DNA from: Polyangiaceae bacterium
GTDB lineage: Bacteria; Myxococcota_A; Polyangia; Polyangiales; Polyangiaceae
DNA: 64,000 bases
NCBI GenBank assembly: GCA_009781005.1
Contig: WQYX01000007.1
Span: 1 to 64,000 of the forward strand
Direction: 5' to 3'
In this document: positions 1-10,014 of the stretch, in pieces
Numbering within the stretch: position 1 is the stretch's first letter
How the letters are laid out: the number at the start of each line of letters is the position of its first letter
Translations under genes and position numbers: made by a program
The notes under the pieces: generated by a model
What the model was told of the DNA's origin: nothing
What the model saw: only the letters and a program-made list of their open reading frames with translations
Databases searched by the model: none

Positions 1-136
1 AGCCCGCGAAAGCGTACTTGTCGTACGTGCGCAGGCACCGCAGCGCCCACCTGAGGTCCCGCCGCAGGCGGGCCGACAGCGCCGAAGGCGCCATCGAAGC
101 GAATCGATTCGCGCAGCAGGCTGGTAAACATGCTCT
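1..136. repeat. Dispersed intergenic element, copy A (truncated by window edge); reverse complement matches the element at 58211-58356
   Basis: rc reads cagcctgctgcgcgaatcgattcg...gggcgctgcggtgcctgcgcacgtacgacaagtacgctttcgcgggct, near-identical to 58225-58300; degenerate TIR caggctg..gctct near 117-136. Confidence 0.7.
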
Positions 137-203
137 AAGCACCGCATGCGCAGCGATAAAACTTGCGGGATCGGCAAGGCGGACATGCTACGCGTTGCCG
201 CGC

Positions 204-491
204 ATGCGATGGTCCCTCGTCCTCGTCGCTTTTGTTGCGCTTGGCACTCTTTCCTGCGGCCGGAAAGCAACACGCGAAGATTGTGAGGTCGTTGTCGACC
301 GCAACGTCGAGGTTCAGATGAAAGCGCTCGGGATCACCGACCCTGCCGCGATCGAGAAAAAACGGCAGGAGATGCACGCATCCATGAGCGAGGACATTGA
401 CAAGTGCGTGGGCAAACGCGTCACCGACGCGATGATAGCGTGCGTGAAGGATGCACCGACGACCGACAAGATCGACAAGTGCTTCCGATGA
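204..491 (+). CDS. Small secreted lipoprotein, unknown function
   Basis: MRWSLVLVAFVALGTLSCGRK... lipobox; trimmed from ORF 18..491. Confidence 0.6.
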   Translation: MRWSLVLVAFVALGTLSCGRKATREDCEVVVDRNVEVQMKALGITDPAAIEKKRQEMHASMSEDIDKCVGKRVTDAMIACVKDAPTTDKIDKCFR

Positions 492-796
492 ACCGACTTC
501 AGACGCTCGCCGTCGTTCTCAGTTTTTTTACGCTGCTCCCGATGCTTGCATCATGCACCAAAAAGGCGTCGCAACAGCAGTGCGACGAGCTGCTCGATCG
601 ATTCGCCGAACTGGTCGTCAAAGAACGTTTTGCCGACGCGGGTGCGGACGTGATGGCAAAGGAGCAAGCTCGCGAGCGCAGCGACGCCAAAGGCGACGAT
701 GCATTCAAGAACTGCACGTCCGAAGTCCAGCTCGACGAACACGCGTGCGCCATGAAGGCCGCGACGTCAGCAGCGCTGATTAAGTGTCTCGAATAG
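488..796 (+). CDS. Small secreted lipoprotein, similar in layout to the preceding gene
   Basis: ATGA overlap with previous stop; MNRLQTLAVVLSFFTLLPMLASCTKKASQQQCDELLDRF lipobox. Confidence 0.6.
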   Translation: MNRLQTLAVVLSFFTLLPMLASCTKKASQQQCDELLDRFAELVVKERFADAGADVMAKEQARERSDAKGDDAFKNCTSEVQLDEHACAMKAATSAALIKCLE

Positions 797-1519
797 GGAA
801 GATAAATCGATGGCGGTGAAAGGCGTGGTGCACGGTGCACCTTCTGCCCAAAGCATCGTGCGACGGTCCTTGCCGAGCGCGAGCACCATGCTGCTGCGTG
901 TTGCGTAGTCGATGTTGGTGAGGTGCAGGCACGTTCCGCTGAAGGGATCGGTGGGATCGTGCTCGGCGAGCACGCCCGTGAGTCTTGCAACGTCGAGTGA
1001 GTGCTCGCCGGGCCGCGGACCAAGACGCGACCACGCAGCCATGGCGCGCCGAACGCGCGCGCGCTCGTCGCCCGCACCGAAGCTTCGTTCGGTCACGACG
1101 TGTACGCCCGAACCAAGCGAGAGCTGCGCGAGGTGCTCGCCGTCGGAGATGGTTGCCAGCACTTCGCGCTCGTCGGCGTAGACGAGGTGAAAGCCGTTGT
1201 GGCTCTTTGCCTGCAACGCTGCCATTTTCGTGTGGATCTGGCGCGCGGAGGGCTCTTCGAGAGCACTGACGACGATGGCCCCGCGTGAGGTGCGCGCGGC
1301 ATCCTGCGGGCCGAGGTGGCGGTTCGTGATGCCAACGAAGACGCCGTGCCGATTGATGCCGAGCCAGGTGCCGTGCGCAAGCTCGTCGCGCGGCGCGATG
1401 AACCCAGCCGGCCAGAGTTGCGGCGGCAACGATGGGCGAGCCATGCGCTCATCGCGATTGGCAACGACCACGAGCTCTGCGCCCGCGATCTTGCTGGTGG
1501 CAACGAGCAGCGTGCACAT
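767..1519 (-). CDS. NRDE family protein (TANGO2-like)
   Basis: N-terminal MCTLLVA...VVANRDE motif. Confidence 0.85.
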   Translation of the reverse strand: MCTLLVATSKIAGAELVVVANRDERMARPSLPPQLWPAGFIAPRDELAHGTWLGINRHGVFVGITNRHLGPQDAARTSRGAIVVSALEEPSARQIHTKMAALQAKSHNGFHLVYADEREVLATISDGEHLAQLSLGSGVHVVTERSFGAGDERARVRRAMAAWSRLGPRPGEHSLDVARLTGVLAEHDPTDPFSGTCLHLTNIDYATRSSMVLALGKDRRTMLWAEGAPCTTPFTAIDLSSLFETLNQRC

Positions 1520-1536
1520 GTGCGAGCGCGAAGGCG

Positions 1537-2424
1537 TCAGGGCTTGAGCAGCGGAAAACCGAGCGCTTCGCGCTGTGCGGAATACGCCTCGGCGACGCTC
1601 TTTGCGATGGCGCGGACGCGCCCGATGAAGCGCGCGCGCTCGGTTACGCCGATGGCGCCGCGCGCGTCGAGCACGTTGAACTGGTGGGCCGCCTTCACGA
1701 CGAAATCGTAGGCTGGCAAGACGAGTTTCTTCAGAGGATCGTCCGAGAGCGCGAGAAGTCGCTTGGCTTCTTTCTCGTCATGATCGAACGCGGCGAAGTG
1801 CGCGGCGACGTCGGCTTGCTCGAAGTTGTACGTTGACCATTCCCATTCGGCGCGCTTGAAGACTTCGCCGTACGTCACGCCGGGTGCCCAGGCGATGTCG
1901 AACATGGTCTCGACGTCCTGCAGGTACATCGCGATACGCTCGAGGCCGTAGGTGAGCTCTCCTGAAACGGGGCGGCAGTCGATACCGCCGACCTGCTGGA
2001 AATACGTGAATTGGCTAATCTCGAGTCCGTCAATCCATACTTGCCAGCCGAGGCCCCACGCGCCGAGCGTCGGTGATTCCCAATCATCTTCGACGAATCG
2101 CACGTCGTGCTGCTCGGGGCGGGTACCGATGGCGAGGAGCGATTCGAGATATTGATCTTGGATATCGAGTGGCGAGGGTTTGAGGATGACTTGGAACTGG
2201 TGAAACTGCTGGGTGCGATTCGGATTGTCGCCGTAACGGCCGTCGGTGGGGCGGCGCGAGGGCTCGACGAACGCGACGTTCCACGGCTCGGGACCGATGG
2301 CGCGGAGGAACGTGGCTGGGTTGTAGGTTCCAGCGCCGACTTCGGAGTTGTACGGCTGAACGAGCAGACAACCGCGTTTGGTCCAGAACGACTGAAGCGA
2401 GAGAATGAGCTCCTGAAAATACAT
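1537..2424 (-). CDS. glyQ: Glycyl-tRNA synthetase alpha subunit
   Basis: [65 protein letters not shown]. Confidence 0.95.
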   Translation of the reverse strand: MYFQELILSLQSFWTKRGCLLVQPYNSEVGAGTYNPATFLRAIGPEPWNVAFVEPSRRPTDGRYGDNPNRTQQFHQFQVILKPSPLDIQDQYLESLLAIGTRPEQHDVRFVEDDWESPTLGAWGLGWQVWIDGLEISQFTYFQQVGGIDCRPVSGELTYGLERIAMYLQDVETMFDIAWAPGVTYGEVFKRAEWEWSTYNFEQADVAAHFAAFDHDEKEAKRLLALSDDPLKKLVLPAYDFVVKAAHQFNVLDARGAIGVTERARFIGRVRAIAKSVAEAYSAQREALGFPLLKP

Positions 2425-2489
2425 CGCAGCCGGTGTTGCTATCACGTTGCGGACGTTGCTTGAATGCGTGCCGTGCTAAGTGCGCGCCG

Positions 2490-3128
2490 ATGGCGCAACA
2501 TCCCCGAGTCGCATCGTTGAAGAAGCTGCATCTCGAGCTCGACGCATGCTGTACTTGCCCGAAAATGCAGCGACCGGTGGTGCACGGCCCCCCGGTGTTC
2601 ACGAAGGTCTTTCTTTTGGGGCAGGCGCCTGGTCCACACGAGGGCAAAGTGGGCAAGCCCTTCGCGTGGACCGCGGGCAAGACGATGTTTCGCTGGTTCG
2701 AGACGTCGATGGGCATCACGGAAGACGAGTTCCGCGCGCGCATCTACATGGCGGCCGTTGCGCGCTGCTTTCCCGGCAAAGCGAACGGCGGCGGCGATCG
2801 CAAACCCGATACCGACGAAGTCGCTCGATGTCGCACGTTCCTGGAACGTGAAGTCGCGATTCTCCAGCCTGAACTCGTCCTCGCGGTCGGCACGCTCGCG
2901 ATTGGCGAGGTGCTCGGTGCGCGCGTTCTCGGTAAAAAGCTCGACTCGATTGTCGGACAGAGCTTTCGCACGACGTGGCACGGCGTCGAGAGCGACGTCG
3001 TCCCGCTGCCGCATCCGAGCGGCGCGTCGCCCTGGCACCGAATCGAACCCGGAAAAACGTTGCTCGGCAAAGCGCTCGGCCTCATCGCGCGCCATCCCGC
3101 GATGCACGCCGTTATCCATGATGCGTGA
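2490..3128 (+). CDS. Uracil-DNA glycosylase family protein
   Basis: CxxCP N-terminus, VFLLGQAPGPHEGKVGKPF, PLPHPSGAS. Confidence 0.8.
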   Translation: MAQHPRVASLKKLHLELDACCTCPKMQRPVVHGPPVFTKVFLLGQAPGPHEGKVGKPFAWTAGKTMFRWFETSMGITEDEFRARIYMAAVARCFPGKANGGGDRKPDTDEVARCRTFLEREVAILQPELVLAVGTLAIGEVLGARVLGKKLDSIVGQSFRTTWHGVESDVVPLPHPSGASPWHRIEPGKTLLGKALGLIARHPAMHAVIHDA

Positions 3129-3156
3129 CGATCACGGCCGTCCGTCGCGCAACTTG

Positions 3157-3433
3157 ACCGCTTTCAAGTTGACGCGAGGTTTGGAACCCCTCGGAGGTTG
3201 CTCCCGTCGTCTTTTTGCCGATTTGCGTCGCATCGCTTCGTTGCTCCTCCTCAAGCTGCAAAAGCAGCTCTCGTCGGAGCGCCTCGCGCTGCTTGCAACT
3301 CGGCCAAAATACTCGGTCCGCAACCTGCTCGGGGTTCGCGGCGGGGCCGAGGAGCGGACCGGAACAGCCTTGTATGGCTTTGAGGACCGCACCGCAGGCC
3401 CCAACGATGAGATCGCGGCAAATCGAAAGCGGT
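3157..3433. repeat. Intergenic element with imperfect terminal inverted repeats (ACCGCTTTCAAGTTGACG / rc ACCGCTTTCGATTTGCCG), longer copy
   Basis: 3' ~100 bp near-identical to 60358-60452; both copies lie between convergent genes. Confidence 0.75.
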
Positions 3434-4563
3434 CAATGCATGAAGTACTTCACCAACATCATCACCATGACGGCGAGTGCTGCACCAATCATGAGAAGCG
3501 CCGCCACCGCGAGCAAACCGATGGATGATCGTTTGATTGAAGACCGAAGGTTGAGCCGCGGCCCAGAGTGCGGCAGCGACTCCATTGGCAATGGCTGTCG
3601 CGCGCTTCCCGGCGCGAGAATCGGTTGATCGCTCGCAGGATTTGGCGTGGAGCTCGGGGCAGCGAAGGATGGCAAAACCGTTGCCCCAAGGAGCACCGCG
3701 TCGAGGGCGCGCGCGAATTCGCCGGCAGACGTGAAACGATCCTCGATGTTCTTGGCGAGCGCCTTCTCGAGCACCGTCCACAAGAGCGGAGGAAACGTTT
3801 TTCCCGGAACGCGTTCGTTGATGGGCACTGGTGCTGTGGTTGCGTGCAGCTGAATGTACTCCGCCGAGTTACTGCCATCGAACGGCAGCTTGCCCGTGAG
3901 CACTTCGTAGAGAATGACCGCGAGCGAGTAGATATCGCTTGCGGGTGTGAGGATTCTCCCTTGCGCTTGCTCGGGGCTCATGAACTCGGGAGTACCGAAG
4001 ACCATGCCCTCCTGCGTGAGAACGACGGAACCGGGGCGCATTTCGCGCTCGGTAACCTTCGCAAGGCCGAAATCGAGCACCTTTGCGTAATCACGAGCGT
4101 TACCTCGCCGGCAGAGGAAGATGTTCTCCGGTTTGAGATCACGATGGATGATTCCGGCGCGGTGGGCCTCGTCGAGTGCGCTGCAAACCTGGATAAGGAT
4201 GGGCAGTCCACGCTCGAGCGGCATGGGGCCTTCGGTGCGCACAGTTTGATTGAGATTCTTGCCCTCGAGAAACTCCATGACGATGTAAAGCGAACCGTCT
4301 TCGAGTTCGCCATAGCGGTACACCTTGACCGTGTTCGGGTGCAAAAGATGGCTCATGGCGCGCGCTTCTCGGCTGAAGCGCGAGACGAGATCCTTGCGAT
4401 TTGCAAGTCTCGGATGGAGGATCTTGACGGCCACCATCCGGTTTGCAGCAGGCTCGAACGCTTTGTAGACGTCGCCCATGCCGCCCGAACCAATCTTTTG
4501 CAACATTCGTAACTGGCCATTCAGAATTTCACGGCCAATGAATGGATCCAGCGGGCGAGCCAT
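3433..4563 (-). CDS. Serine/threonine protein kinase with C-terminal TM segment
   Basis: IGSGGMGDVYKA, HRDLKPENIFL, DFGLAK motifs. Confidence 0.92.
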   Translation of the reverse strand: MARPLDPFIGREILNGQLRMLQKIGSGGMGDVYKAFEPAANRMVAVKILHPRLANRKDLVSRFSREARAMSHLLHPNTVKVYRYGELEDGSLYIVMEFLEGKNLNQTVRTEGPMPLERGLPILIQVCSALDEAHRAGIIHRDLKPENIFLCRRGNARDYAKVLDFGLAKVTEREMRPGSVVLTQEGMVFGTPEFMSPEQAQGRILTPASDIYSLAVILYEVLTGKLPFDGSNSAEYIQLHATTAPVPINERVPGKTFPPLLWTVLEKALAKNIEDRFTSAGEFARALDAVLLGATVLPSFAAPSSTPNPASDQPILAPGSARQPLPMESLPHSGPRLNLRSSIKRSSIGLLAVAALLMIGAALAVMVMMLVKYFMH

Positions 4564-4629
4564 TGCAGGTCATACGATATCACGAATCGCGGCCGTCGGC
4601 TTCGTGGCCACCATGCTATCGCGACGGCG

Positions 4630-5346
4630 ATGAGTGCGCGCGTGTTGTCGTCGAATGTGCTTTCCCAGGCGAGGTTCGCGCACGGATTTTCGACGCGCGA
4701 CGGGGCCGACCCGCGGCGCCTCGGTGCGGCCATTGGATTCGACGAAAGGAAGCTTCACCAAGTGGAGCAAGTGCACGGGAGCAGAGTGGTCGTTGCCCGT
4801 GGCGACGTCGACGGCATGCGTGCGTGCGAAGCCGACGCCATCGTGGCCGAACCGAAAAGCATGCATGCTGCAGGTGTGCGCGTCGCCGATTGCGCGCCGT
4901 TGCTCGTTGCAGACAAAGCGAGCCGGCGCGTCGCAGCGGTGCACGCGGGCTGGCGAGGCGTCGCCTGTGGGATCGTGCCCGCGGCAGTTCATCACCTTCT
5001 CTCTGCAGACAACGCGGGACGCGCGGCGGATTTCGTGGCCGCCATCGGGCCGTGCATCGGCGCGTGTTGCTTCGAGGTCGGCGACGACGTGGCGGCGAAG
5101 ATCGTCTTGGTCTCGGCACCCGAAGTCGTCGTTCGTCGCGACGTGGAGCGCGGGAAGGCGTACGTCGATCTGCGTCGCGCCCTTCGATGGCAGCTCCGCG
5201 CAGCGGGAATGTTGGACGAGGCAATCGACGACGTGCCGGGGCACGGACGCATGGCGTGCACGCACTGCAACGGCGACGTCTTCGACTCCTATCGTCGTGA
5301 CGGCCGCGCGAGCGGGCGCATGATCGCCGTCATCGTCGCAGGTTGA
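4630..5346 (+). CDS. pgeF: Peptidoglycan editing factor PgeF / YfiH (polyphenol oxidase) family protein
   Basis: QVHGSRVVVA, DCAPLL, AVHAGWRG, GPCIGACCFEV motifs. Confidence 0.88.
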   Translation: MSARVLSSNVLSQARFAHGFSTRDGADPRRLGAAIGFDERKLHQVEQVHGSRVVVARGDVDGMRACEADAIVAEPKSMHAAGVRVADCAPLLVADKASRRVAAVHAGWRGVACGIVPAAVHHLLSADNAGRAADFVAAIGPCIGACCFEVGDDVAAKIVLVSAPEVVVRRDVERGKAYVDLRRALRWQLRAAGMLDEAIDDVPGHGRMACTHCNGDVFDSYRRDGRASGRMIAVIVAG

Positions 5347-5358
5347 CCTGCGCCAATT

Positions 5359-6042
5359 TCATTCGGGTTCTGCGGAGGGATCGACGAGGAGTGCGCCGGT
5401 GAAGCGCGTGCGAAGGTAGAAGCCGCGAGGCACGGTGGCGATGGCCTCGCCGTCGCTGCCTCGCACGACGGTGCGCACGCGCCCGTGCGCTGCCTTCGGT
5501 CGAACTTGCATCCATCGCCCGAAATGCGCCGTCAGCTCCTCGATACGCCCCACACCGACGAGTCCAACGATCTCGTCGAAGTCGTTGCGCAATACATCTT
5601 CCTGGTTCCTCGTCGGCGTCCAGAGCACGGGGGACGCAACGCGCCGCGATCGCCACGACGTACCTTCTTTCGTGACGAGAGGAACGAAGAGCACGCGTGA
5701 GAGCTTCGCGCGCACCCAGGATGTCTCCCATTCTTGATCTTCGGCGTCGTCGAGCGAGAACGTGCAGACGTACGTCGACTCGATCGGCGTGCCGCGACTA
5801 TCGACGGGGATCGTCTTCAGCTCGACGGCGAGATCGGGAAAATCGAGGACCATCGCGCTGCCCCCCGTTGCGCCGAGCGCGCGCTCGACGATGCCTCCGG
5901 GCACACCTTTCGTGCGCACGGCCGATCCCCCCGTATCGACGCCGAGCGCCGCAGCAAGATCGCCGATCTGCGTGCCGGCGAGCGCGTGCGCGCGCGCCAT
6001 GAGCTCCTCGCATGACGTTGGCGGCGGCGCCCGCATGTGCAC
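5359..6042 (-). CDS. mutH: DNA mismatch repair endonuclease MutH
   Basis: DFPDLAVELKTIPVDSRG, WVRAKLSRVLFVPL, LPRGFYLRTRFTGALL match the MutH pattern. Confidence 0.88.
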   Translation of the reverse strand: MHMRAPPPTSCEELMARAHALAGTQIGDLAAALGVDTGGSAVRTKGVPGGIVERALGATGGSAMVLDFPDLAVELKTIPVDSRGTPIESTYVCTFSLDDAEDQEWETSWVRAKLSRVLFVPLVTKEGTSWRSRRVASPVLWTPTRNQEDVLRNDFDEIVGLVGVGRIEELTAHFGRWMQVRPKAAHGRVRTVVRGSDGEAIATVPRGFYLRTRFTGALLVDPSAEPE

Positions 6043-6129
6043 GAGCGTCTATTGCCAGTGATGTTGCGCCGCAGCAAGGAAGTCCGCGAAGCTTGCACGA
6101 AACAAGGTCGGCATCGTATCCCGGTCTTC

Positions 6130-7515
6130 ATGATGCACGGAGCGCTCGAGGACATCACGAAGGCCGTTGGCGAGACTCCCATCGTCCGTCTCCACCGCGT
6201 GACCGAAGGTTTGCCGCCGGACATCGAGATCTACGTCAAATGCGAATTTTTGAATCCGGGCGGCAGCCATAAAGATCGCCTCGCGTGGAATCTGGTTCGG
6301 CGCGCCGAAGAAGCCGGCCTCCAGCCTGGTGGCACGATCGTGGAGGCAACGAGCGGCAACACGGGCGCCTCGCTGGCGCTCCTTGCGGCGATTCGCGGCT
6401 ACAAATGCGTTTTCGTCATGCCGGACAAGATGAGCACGGAGAAGGTCGCGAACCTCCGTGCCTTCGGCGCGAAGGTCGTCATATGCCCCACCGCCGTGGA
6501 CGCCGACGATCCGCGTAGCTATTACAAGGTTTCGCGCCGTATCGCGGACGAAACACCCAATTCATTTTACGCGGATCAGTATCACAATCCGGCGAATCCC
6601 GAGGCACATTATCTTTGGACGGGGCCCGAGATTTGGAAACAAACGAAAGGCGACCTGGACGTCTTCGTGGCGGGTCTCGGCACGGGTGGAACGGTCAGTG
6701 GCACCGGTCAGTACCTCAAGGAAAAGAAACCCGAGATGACGATTCTCGGCGTGGATCCCGTGGGTTCCCTTTACTACGATTTCGTCAAGACGGGCCGCAT
6801 TACCAAGCCCTTTTCGTACAAGGTGGAAGGCATTGGCGAGGATTTCTTCCCAACCACGATGAACCTCAAAATCTTGGACGATATCGTCCGCGTCGACGAC
6901 AAAGAATGCTTTCGTATGACGCGCGACCTGACGCGCCTCGAAGGTCTCTTCGTGGGCGGTTCGGGGGGCGCCGCCGTGGCGGGCGCCATCAAGTGGGCAA
7001 AAGCCAAAAAAGGCCCGCTCAAGATTCTCGTGTTCCTTTGCGACGGGGGCGGCAAATACGTTTCGAAGATCTTCAATGACGATTGGATGCGCGAGAACGG
7101 CTTTCTCGACGAGGAGCCCGGCATTGGCACGGTTGCAGACATCTTGCGCATGCGTGAAAAGCAGGAGATTGTCACGACGACTCCCACTGCAAAAGTCAAA
7201 GATGTCATTGCCACGTTCAAGCAACTCGGTATCAGCCAGCTCCCCGTCGTCGACAAGGGCAAGCTCCTTGGCGTCATCGCGGAGGTCGATTTGCTCCGGC
7301 ATATGGTATCAGGCTCGCGCTCGGCCAATTCGACCATCAGAGATCTTATCGAGAGCGATTATGCAACGGTGACACCCGAGACGAAACTCGAGCTCGTGCA
7401 GGGCGTTCTGGCAGAGGCTCGCGCGGCCATCGTGACCGCGGACGACGCCGTCGTGGGTATCGTCACGAAGATTGACCTGATTGATTATCTCGCAACGAAA
7501 GCAAGCGATCGTTAA
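6130..7515 (+). CDS. PLP-dependent cystathionine beta-synthase-like protein with C-terminal CBS domains
   Basis: NPGGSHKDRLAWNL, TSGNTGASLAL, two CBS repeats at C-terminus. Confidence 0.9.
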   Translation: MMHGALEDITKAVGETPIVRLHRVTEGLPPDIEIYVKCEFLNPGGSHKDRLAWNLVRRAEEAGLQPGGTIVEATSGNTGASLALLAAIRGYKCVFVMPDKMSTEKVANLRAFGAKVVICPTAVDADDPRSYYKVSRRIADETPNSFYADQYHNPANPEAHYLWTGPEIWKQTKGDLDVFVAGLGTGGTVSGTGQYLKEKKPEMTILGVDPVGSLYYDFVKTGRITKPFSYKVEGIGEDFFPTTMNLKILDDIVRVDDKECFRMTRDLTRLEGLFVGGSGGAAVAGAIKWAKAKKGPLKILVFLCDGGGKYVSKIFNDDWMRENGFLDEEPGIGTVADILRMREKQEIVTTTPTAKVKDVIATFKQLGISQLPVVDKGKLLGVIAEVDLLRHMVSGSRSANSTIRDLIESDYATVTPETKLELVQGVLAEARAAIVTADDAVVGIVTKIDLIDYLATKASDR

Positions 7516-8201
7516 GAGGCCCTACCCGCCGAGGGCTCTTTAACAGCGATAAGCATCTGTTGCGCACCCAGCACAATGCGACGCAGGTGAGGTTCGAGAT
7601 TGCGACAAAAGGCAAGCGCCTTTGGAAAGAAGACGATGTAATCAAGCCGAACGGCTTCAAAACCCGCACGACGAAGCAGACGGCGAGCCTCCCACGGCCA
7701 AAGGAGGATAGCATCATCGTCGAATGGACACGTTGCTACGGCATGACGCGTCAGCGGATTTAAGGGGTTGTGTTCGAATACAACGACGCGCCCACCTGGC
7801 CGAAGCGTGCTTCGTACAATTTCAAGAACATCATCTCGTTTGCATGGCGGAATGTGGTGAAGGACACCTGAGAGTATGACTGTCGAAAAATGCGAGCGTG
7901 GTAGTGTTGACACCTCGGAATGGAGTTTCGCGGAGGGTGCACGCTCGTGAGCCACCGCAAGACTCTCCGTTGAAGGATCGTAACCGTGCACTTCCTGCAG
8001 CTCGCCAAGCAAACCTTCGAATCTTTCCGTAAGATTGCCAATGCCGCAGCCATAATCGAGGAGTGCTCCACGGAGTAGACCTTCACGGCGGAGGCAGTTG
8101 ATCTTGTAGTCGTGGAAGTACGCCGGATCCTCCCCACTTGCCGCAACGCTGTTGCGGTGCATGCCTTCATAGGACTTGGTGTAGTTATCGAATTTCGACA
8201 T
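7512..8201 (-). CDS. Class I SAM-dependent methyltransferase
   Basis: LLDYGCGIGNLTERF, VLHHIPP, LRPGGRVVVFEHNP. Confidence 0.85.
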   Translation of the reverse strand: MSKFDNYTKSYEGMHRNSVAASGEDPAYFHDYKINCLRREGLLRGALLDYGCGIGNLTERFEGLLGELQEVHGYDPSTESLAVAHERAPSAKLHSEVSTLPRSHFSTVILSGVLHHIPPCKRDDVLEIVRSTLRPGGRVVVFEHNPLNPLTRHAVATCPFDDDAILLWPWEARRLLRRAGFEAVRLDYIVFFPKALAFCRNLEPHLRRIVLGAQQMLIAVKEPSAGRAS

Positions 8202-8252
8202 TGATTTATCTTCGTGATCGGATTGCGGGAAGCATTCCCCCAAGCGCGGGCT

Positions 8253-9413
8253 TCATTCGAGTTTACGGATTTTGTTGTTCAAGCTATCGGCAATGTAGAT
8301 AGTGCCAGCATTCATGGCCACGCCTTGGGGGCAATGGAATGTGGCGGTGTCGGCTGGGCCGTCGTTGTCGCCGGCTACGCCTACATTGGATGCTGCACGT
8401 TGCCCTGCAATCGTTGTGACTTCGCCGGTCGGCGAAACCTGACGCACTGCATTGTTGTAGGTGTCACCCACCAAGAGGTTACCGTTTGCGTCGATCCTTA
8501 TACCAAACGGACTGGCGAACGATGCATCGGTCCCCGTACCATCGATCAACGGTCCCCTGGCACCCGAGCCGGCGAGCGTGGAGACCTGGAGGTCGGACGT
8601 AATCATTCGGATATCGTTGTTCCGGTACTCGCTCACGTACAGAGTACCTCCTGCATCCACGAGGATTCCCCACGGGTAATTGAAAGTTGCATTCACCGCC
8701 CGGCCATTGACGTTACCCGCAGTGCCAGTACCCGCATAGGTGCTGACGGCGCCGTCCCGCGTCACCAATCGGATCTTGTTGCTGCGTGAATCCGCAACAT
8801 AGATATTGCCGCTGGCGGCATCCAGCGTCAGACCCACCGGATAATTAAAGCTTGCTGCTGTACCCATGCCATCGGAAGCGCCGGGGTTGCTTGGGCCCGC
8901 GCCAGCCAGCGTGCTGACCCAGCACGTTGGTGTAGGGATGATCTTGCGGATCGCGTGGTTTGCGTAATCGGCTACGTAGACATAACCGGCCGGGTCCACG
9001 GAAATGCCGTAAGGCGAATTGAATGTTGCATCCGCGCAGTTGCCGTCGGCAAGTCCTGCGTTGCCATTGCCTGCGTAAGTACTGACCGTACCGTCAGCAG
9101 CGATTTTGCGGATCTTGTTGTTGTATTGGTCGGTGACGTAAAGGCTACCGTTTGGTCCGAGTGCAATCCCTGCCGGATTGTTGAAAGTCGCCTGCAAGGC
9201 GGGGCCGTCCTGAGCACTCGCTTCGCCCGTGCCGGCCAGTGTTGAGACGGTATAGGTTTTCTTGGGTTGGGAGACATCCGGCTCGCCCGTCAGCCCACCG
9301 TCTGATACCGATGCGTCTGACGCATCTAGGTTGTCTACAGCCGTGAAGTGCGCACAAGCCATGACGCCCACGAGCCCAATCAGCAGCAGGCATCTTTTCA
9401 TCATGTTTCTCAT
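8253..9413 (-). CDS. NHL-repeat beta-propeller lipoprotein
   Basis: Repeated FNxPxGIxLDxxGxxYVADxxNNxIR; lipobox VGVMAC. Confidence 0.85.
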   Translation of the reverse strand: MRNMMKRCLLLIGLVGVMACAHFTAVDNLDASDASVSDGGLTGEPDVSQPKKTYTVSTLAGTGEASAQDGPALQATFNNPAGIALGPNGSLYVTDQYNNKIRKIAADGTVSTYAGNGNAGLADGNCADATFNSPYGISVDPAGYVYVADYANHAIRKIIPTPTCWVSTLAGAGPSNPGASDGMGTAASFNYPVGLTLDAASGNIYVADSRSNKIRLVTRDGAVSTYAGTGTAGNVNGRAVNATFNYPWGILVDAGGTLYVSEYRNNDIRMITSDLQVSTLAGSGARGPLIDGTGTDASFASPFGIRIDANGNLLVGDTYNNAVRQVSPTGEVTTIAGQRAASNVGVAGDNDGPADTATFHCPQGVAMNAGTIYIADSLNNKIRKLE

Positions 9414-9538
9414 TCGGTGGTGGTTTCCGGCGAGTTTGCAAAAAGCAGTTGACTGGGAAGTTGGCATGTACCGCAAGGACATGTGATCTTCAATTCAATC
9501 TTGTTCAAATGCAATCAACGCGTGCGTCTTTGAGTCGC

Positions 9539-9707
9539 AGAAACTCGAGGCGCGATTCTCATAAAGATACAATTCGAACGTGCGCGAAGAACGGCCGCCG
9601 CGCCAAATGCTTACGCGGCTCTGCGAGAGGCGCACGTGCGACGGTAGCGCAGAAGCGCCATCGCCTCCGAAACGATTGTCGGTGACGAACAGAACGTGCT
9701 CGGCGCG
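9539..9707 (-). pseudogene. Duplicated fragment of the 3' end of the GT39 gene (homologous to 10455-10623)
   Basis: 169-bp near-identical block encoding ...EHVLFVTDNRFGGDGASALP.HVRLSQSRV..WRGGRSSRTFELYLYENRASSF. Confidence 0.85.
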
Positions 9708-9783
9708 CCGTCTCGGTCCGGAATCTAGAGACACGCCCTAATAAAGATAAAAGACTGTTGCCGAAGTCCGACACGAGCGCATG

Positions 9784-9884
9784 AAGTTTCCCCGACGATC
9801 TTCGAAGCTTCCCTGATGGGAAGGAAGCTTCCCCGACGATCTTCGAAGCTTCCCTGATGGGAAGGAAGCTTCCCTGACCGAAAA
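9784..9884. repeat. 41-bp tandem repeat, 2 full copies plus partial third
   Basis: aag[t/c]ttccccgacgatcttcgaagcttccctgatgggaagg at 9784-9824 and 9825-9865, then aagcttccctga from 9866. Confidence 0.9.
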
Positions 9885-10014
9885 TTTGCTTAGAAAGACG
9901 CACTTTCGAGCTTGGGATGCCCGGACGCGGGCTTCCAGATCGAAAATTTAAGCCAAAATCCGGTCTGGGAGACTCCGCGGCCCATCAGGGAAGCTTCGTG
10001 GCCATCAGGGAAGG

